Shown: in pieces, positions 21,748 through 24,603 of the stretch
Numbering within the stretch: position 1 is the stretch's first letter
Layout of the letters: each line of letters opens with the position of its first letter
Assembly (NCBI GenBank): GCA_045540355.1
Contig: JAZQHB010000099.1
Span: 1-24,603 of the forward strand
Length of the DNA stretch: 24,603 nt
From: RGIG2945 sp045540355
Lineage (GTDB): Bacteria > Bacillota > Clostridia > Oscillospirales > Acutalibacteraceae
Reading direction: 5' to 3'
Position numbers and translations under genes: made by a program
The notes under the pieces: generated by a model
What the model saw: the letters and a program-made list of their open reading frames with translations, nothing else
Databases searched by the model: none
What the model was told of the DNA's origin: nothing

Positions 21748-22770
21748 ATGATTGTTCTAACTGAAACCCCAACGCAAAAATCTACAGAAAGGAATGCAAA
21801 AATGACAAACGAAAAAACACTATCCCTTGTTCGAATGTCAGATGTGCAGCTCCAAGAAGTCAAATGGCTTTGGAAACCGTATATCCCATTCGGAAAACTG
21901 ACCATTATCCAAGGTGACCCCGGCGAAGGTAAAACAACTTTTGCTTTGCGACTTGCCGCCGCTTGTTCTTCCGGAGTGGCTTTGCCCGGTATGGAAATCG
22001 CAGAACCCTTCAATGTGATTTATCAAACCGCTGAGGACGGGCTCGGCGATACCATCAAGCCTCGGCTCATTGAAGCCGGTGCCGATGAAAGCAGGGTGCT
22101 TAATATCTGTGAAGATACCGATCCACTTTCTCTGTCGGATGAAAGAATTGAACAGGCGATCAGGCAGACCGATGCCAAGCTGATGATACTCGATCCGATT
22201 CAAGGTTATATCGGTGAGCGTATCGACATCAACCGCGCCAACGAAATCCGCACGGTACTCAAAAAGGTTGCCGCCGTTGCCGAGCGTACAGGATGCGCCA
22301 TTATTATGGTCGGTCACCTTAATAAAGCGCAAGGCTCAAGTAGTGCCTACCGAGGACTTGGTTCAATAGACTTCCGAGCAGCTGCAAGAAGTGTTCTGCT
22401 GGTAGGACGTCTTCGCAAAGAACCGAATGTTCGTGTTATTGTTCACGATAAATCTTCGCTGGCACCCGAAGGTAAATCCATCGCCTTCAACCTTGGCAAC
22501 GAAGACGGCTTTTATTGGCTGGACGGTTACAGTGAAATATCCGCCGAAGAACTGCTCTGTGGTTTCACTGCCGAAACCAAAACGGCGGTAGCAGAAGAAC
22601 TGATCCGCAGTATGTTAGCTGACGGCAAAGAAGTTACGGCAGAGGAAATATTCCGAACCGCCGCCAACAAAAACATTTCACAGCGTACCGTTAATGAAGC
22701 CAAGAAAAACATTGACGGTATTAAAAGTCGAAAGGTCGGTAAAGGCTGGGCGTGGTCAATACCCGAATAA
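21748..22770 (+). CDS. RepA-type AAA ATPase (plasmid-like replicative helicase)
   Basis: A 340-residue P-loop ATPase of the RSF1010 RepA / AAA_25 type. Walker A is GDPGEGKTT (56-64), Walker B is KLMILDP (144-150), and a later HLNKAQGSSSAYRGLGS and RAAARSVLLV match the family. Such hexameric helicases open the replication origin of small plasmids and of replicating integrative elements; a C-terminal winged-helix-like tail (from about 265) may bind DNA. I chose ATG 21748 with AGGTGG 7 bases upstream. ATG 21802, with AGAAAGGA upstream, would give a 322-residue protein and is also plausible. Codon use is visibly richer in G/C than the R-M genes. No primase or RepC initiator is next to it. Confidence 0.85.
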   Translation: MIVLTETPTQKSTERNAKMTNEKTLSLVRMSDVQLQEVKWLWKPYIPFGKLTIIQGDPGEGKTTFALRLAAACSSGVALPGMEIAEPFNVIYQTAEDGLGDTIKPRLIEAGADESRVLNICEDTDPLSLSDERIEQAIRQTDAKLMILDPIQGYIGERIDINRANEIRTVLKKVAAVAERTGCAIIMVGHLNKAQGSSSAYRGLGSIDFRAAARSVLLVGRLRKEPNVRVIVHDKSSLAPEGKSIAFNLGNEDGFYWLDGYSEISAEELLCGFTAETKTAVAEELIRSMLADGKEVTAEEIFRTAANKNISQRTVNEAKKNIDGIKSRKVGKGWAWSIPE

Positions 22771-22774
22771 AGAT

Positions 22775-22845
22775 TGCAACATTGCAGAGTGTCCCATCTG
22801 CATTGTTAAAAGTAGATGACAATGGGAGTCCTTTGCATTGTTGCA
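22775..22845. repeat. Imperfect inverted repeat upstream of mob genes
   Basis: The 23-base arm 22775-22797 (starts TGCAACATTGCAGAG) is complementary, with several mismatches and one extra base, to 22822-22845 (ends TTTGCATTGTTGCA). CCCAT/ATGGG closes the inner end. It may be part of the origin of transfer or of an origin or operator for the RepA-type gene. Confidence 0.6.
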
Positions 22846-22908
22846 TTCTTCTTTTTCTGCTGTATGGATTACAGCGGTAACTATCGGTAGGGCGTTTATT
22901 GCGAGTTT

Positions 22909-22975
22909 CGCCTTTGTGTTACGACCACCTCATCGGCGGCCGCACCAAAGGCGGTCGGGCTAAGCCCATACCCCT
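22909..22975. other. Candidate origin of transfer (oriT)
   Basis: Directly before mobC: CGCCTTTGTG (22909-22918) pairs with CACCAAAGGCG (22943-22953), one bulge, followed by the small stem GGGC taa GCCC (22957-22967) and CATACCCC. An inverted repeat followed by a short nic-like sequence just upstream of MobC/relaxase genes is the usual oriT layout. The exact nic site cannot be read from sequence. Confidence 0.55.
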
Positions 22976-23001
22976 ATAAAACTTTAGAAAGGACGGTTAC
23001 A

Positions 23002-23313
23002 ATGATGACTAAAACCGAAATATTAAAGTTCAGGGTAACACCTGAAGAAAAAGAAATCATCACCCACAAGGCGCTATCCTCATACAGACTTGTCAGTCAG
23101 TATCTGCGTGACTGTGCCTTGGAAAAACAAATCACCATTATAAACGGCGCGGATAATGTTGCCGATGAGCTCAGGCGCATCGGCAATAATGTAAATCAAA
23201 TCGCCCGCGCGGTTAACTCCGGTTATGCTACCGAGGTTAATCTCACGGAAACAAGAGAGGAGTTGAGAGCGATATGGCAATCGTTAAATTCGTTACTTCG
23301 GACTGCCCGATGA
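23002..23313 (+). CDS. mobC: MobC-like relaxosome accessory protein
   Basis: A 103-residue DNA-binding protein with a ribbon-helix-helix N-terminus (KFRVTPEEKEIITHKA) and the MobC signature IGNNVNQIARAVNSG near 71-85. It opens the origin of transfer and helps the relaxase nick. AGAAAGGA lies upstream of the ATG at 23002. Its 3' end overlaps the relaxase gene by 40 bases in another frame, typical of this pair. Confidence 0.88.
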   Translation: MMTKTEILKFRVTPEEKEIITHKALSSYRLVSQYLRDCALEKQITIINGADNVADELRRIGNNVNQIARAVNSGYATEVNLTETREELRAIWQSLNSLLRTAR

Positions 23314-24254
23314 ATAATATCTTCCCGTATGTTATGAGGAAAGAGGCAACCGAACAAAGACTCATCAGCGGTATTGAGTGTTCACCCGATACTGCGTTGG
23401 AAGAATTCCGTTATGTAAAACAGAAATACGGTAAAGAGGACGGCAGAACCTACTATCATATCGTGCAGTCCTTCGCTCCTGATGATGAACTCACACCCGA
23501 AACCGCACACGAAATTGGATTAAAGTTTGCGGAACACTTTCCCGGCTATCAGATCTTGGTGGCAACCCATTACAACACCGGTCATATTCACAATCACCTT
23601 ATTATGAATTCAGTGAACTACCAAAACGGTAAAAAGTTCCATCAGACCCGTGATGAACTTTTGGAGGTGAAGGCTTACTTCAATAAACTCTGTCAGGAGT
23701 ATGCGTTGAGCATCACCGAAGAAAAGTGCAGCTATGGTAGATGGCCGGAATGGAAAAAGCGGCTCCGCAGTTTTGCTCTGTATGCAATAAGTAATTCCGA
23801 TACAAAGGAAGAATTTATTGCGTGTATGCGCGAGCACGGATACAACGTCAAGTGGGAAGATAAGTACAAATATATCACCTTCACCACACCCGACAATCAT
23901 GTGTGCCGCGACAAGAGCTTGTTTGATGAGCGTCTGCTCAAGGACAACCTCGAAGTATATTTTGCACTTGGCGGTGCGAGCAGCGAGCTTTATGATAACT
24001 ATAGCGATTATAAAACTCCTGCGCATACACCCGAAGCAAGTATGACAGTTACAACCGGACTCATAAGTTTACTCGGCGATCTGCTTTCAATAGCACCGCC
24101 CGAGGACGACTATGAGCCGCATCCGGCAAAAGAACTAAGCACCGCCGAAAAGCTTAGGCTTGAAAAAATCCTCGGCAAGAAAATTTCACCTATAGCCTAC
24201 GCTTGCTATTCTACTCAGGAAGAATACGAGCAAGGCATGAGTATGGTATGGTGA
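23274..24254 (+). CDS. MOB_P-type relaxase / mobilization nuclease
   Basis: A 326-residue relaxase that nicks the origin of transfer and pilots the single strand into a recipient. Motif III is HYNTGHIHNHLIMN (99-112) with the metal-binding histidines H104, H106 and H108. A candidate nucleophile is Tyr 19 in the N-terminal NNIFPYVMRKEAT segment. GRTYYHIVQSF (57-67) is also typical. At 326 residues it ends after the nuclease and a short C-terminal part, with no primase or helicase domain; many small mobilizable elements have such compact relaxases. GAGGAG in the mobC end is the likely ribosome site, so translation is coupled. Confidence 0.9.
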   Translation: MAIVKFVTSDCPMNNIFPYVMRKEATEQRLISGIECSPDTALEEFRYVKQKYGKEDGRTYYHIVQSFAPDDELTPETAHEIGLKFAEHFPGYQILVATHYNTGHIHNHLIMNSVNYQNGKKFHQTRDELLEVKAYFNKLCQEYALSITEEKCSYGRWPEWKKRLRSFALYAISNSDTKEEFIACMREHGYNVKWEDKYKYITFTTPDNHVCRDKSLFDERLLKDNLEVYFALGGASSELYDNYSDYKTPAHTPEASMTVTTGLISLLGDLLSIAPPEDDYEPHPAKELSTAEKLRLEKILGKKISPIAYACYSTQEEYEQGMSMVW

Positions 24255-24305
24255 TGTAAAGGAGGAATGACCCGACAACAGATGAAATAAAAGCCGTGTT
24301 GCCTT

Positions 24306-24476
24306 ATGGCAGCCAACAGATGTAATATTCCAAAACACGAATTGGAAATCCTCGCACGGCACTTTCTTCCGCAAATTCAAGCCTTCTTTGAGAGCGAAGA
24401 AGGGCGAAAAGAATATGAGGAGTGGAAGACCGAGCAAGCCGCATTAAAGGCACAGACCGCCGATAAAACGGCTTAA
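24306..24476 (+). CDS. Small conserved-type ORF downstream of relaxase, possibly 5'-broken
   Basis: A 56-residue ORF: MAANRCNIPKHELEILARHF, then LPQIQAFFESEEGRKEYEEW and a Lys/Ala-rich tail. The IPK.ELE.LAR..LP.IQ.F..SEEG...(F/Y)EEW pattern recalls small proteins beside relaxases in clostridial elements. The best ribosome site (AAAGGAGG, 24257-24264) precedes an in-frame ATG at 24267 that meets a TAA after seven codons (24288-24290); from there the same frame is open to 24476. So the gene either starts by re-initiation at 24306 or has been interrupted by one nonsense codon. Confidence 0.6.
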   Translation: MAANRCNIPKHELEILARHFLPQIQAFFESEEGRKEYEEWKTEQAALKAQTADKTA

Positions 24477-24484
24477 AACGCGCG

Positions 24485-24516
24485 CAAGGGCAGAGAGTGA
24501 AAACTCTCTGCCCTTG
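24485..24516 (+). terminator. Perfect 14-bp hairpin at end of mob operon
   Basis: CAAGGGCAGAGAGT (24485-24498) pairs perfectly with ACTCTCTGCCCTTG (24503-24516) around GAAA. The T-run is poor, but the position and GAAA loop match other terminators in this window. I see no feature in 24517-24603. Confidence 0.65.
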
Positions 24517-24603
24517 TATCAATATAAACATTAGGATTAAAATTTGTAACCGCAGTGAACAGCTTTTATATGTATTAAAACATAGAATTACACCACTGAC
24601 TAA

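Larger units (their letters stand above)
14725..24516. mobile_element. Integrative mobilizable element with restriction-modification cargo
   Basis: Between a large serine recombinase (left) and a MobC-relaxase pair (right) lie a RepA-type ATPase, small HTH regulators, a type II restriction-modification pair and lipoprotein/membrane cargo. There are no type IV secretion genes, so the element would need a helper conjugative system. The left end is taken as the recombinase stop region. The right end is a guess placed at the hairpin after the last ORF; no matching attachment core was found by eye. The element could run past the window. Confidence 0.65.

Noticed and set aside
21838..22332. Minus-strand frame opposite the RepA-type ATPase
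   Set aside because: The plus strand has intact Walker A and B motifs and the family's full length; the antisense frame has no recognisable features.
23274..24254. Relaxase as a truncated pseudogene
   Set aside because: All N-terminal nuclease motifs are intact and the C-terminus is followed by a further ORF and hairpin; compact relaxases of this size exist on small elements.

Overview
The window looks like a chromosomal segment of a low-GC, spore-forming member of the Clostridia, probably a gut Oscillospiraceae/Ruminococcaceae-type organism. Support comes from the sporulation genes gpr and spoIIP beside rpsT (a clostridial arrangement), strong AGGAGG-type ribosome binding sites, sigma-A promoters with 17-18 bp spacers, GTG/TTG starts, and a secreted BspA-like leucine-rich-repeat protein with Ig-like domains. 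The genus is inference.

Region 1 (1-10960) is mostly housekeeping or lineage-core. It holds a secreted LRR/Big_2 protein, cysteine synthase, a Dabb protein, a DUF4830-like membrane protein on the opposite strand, a coiled-coil lipoprotein behind a candidate attenuator-like structured leader, and a neutral-ceramidase-like protein. These are followed by the minus-strand gpr-spoIIP-small membrane protein group, then rpsT, a small acidic cysteine-rich membrane protein and a nucleoside hydrolase. Many units end in clear intrinsic terminators.

Region 2 (10960-14110) is accessory. It has a Mor-like HTH regulator with a tiny overlapping upstream ORF and repeated operator-like 12-mers, a zinc-ribbon membrane protein with a duplicated extracellular module, and a minus-strand cluster of two tiny overlapping ORFs plus a tail-anchored helical protein. 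It ends with an XRE-type regulator carrying a cysteine cluster.

Region 3 (14110-14745) has no gene. It is packed with hairpins: an array of short palindromes separated by GATTTCAT-like linkers, three strong bidirectional terminators, and an 89-bp near-identical direct repeat. The second repeat copy supplies the 3' end of the recombinase gene.

Region 4 (14725 to about 24516, right end uncertain) reads as an integrative mobilizable element. A large serine recombinase is followed by a type II restriction-modification pair (MamI-like PD-(D/E)XK endonuclease and beta-class amino-methyltransferase with stop codons that abut) and a small XRE regulator. That regulator is transcribed from one of two face-to-face promoters built into a 12-bp perfect inverted repeat. 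Next come a DUF6809-like protein translationally coupled to a CAP-domain lipoprotein, an orphan two-TM protein, a DUF6076-like zinc-binding protein, a RepA-type AAA ATPase, a candidate oriT, MobC, a MOB_P-type relaxase and a small conserved-looking ORF. Recombinase, RepA, MobC and relaxase would move the element. Restriction-modification, lipoprotein and orphan membrane genes are cargo. The replication/mobilization genes look richer in GC than the AT-rich cargo, suggesting a mosaic.

The strongest candidates for something undescribed are the structured leader at 3988-4180, the palindromic double promoter at 18408-18449, and the hairpin array with its flanking duplicated terminator at 14228-14744.
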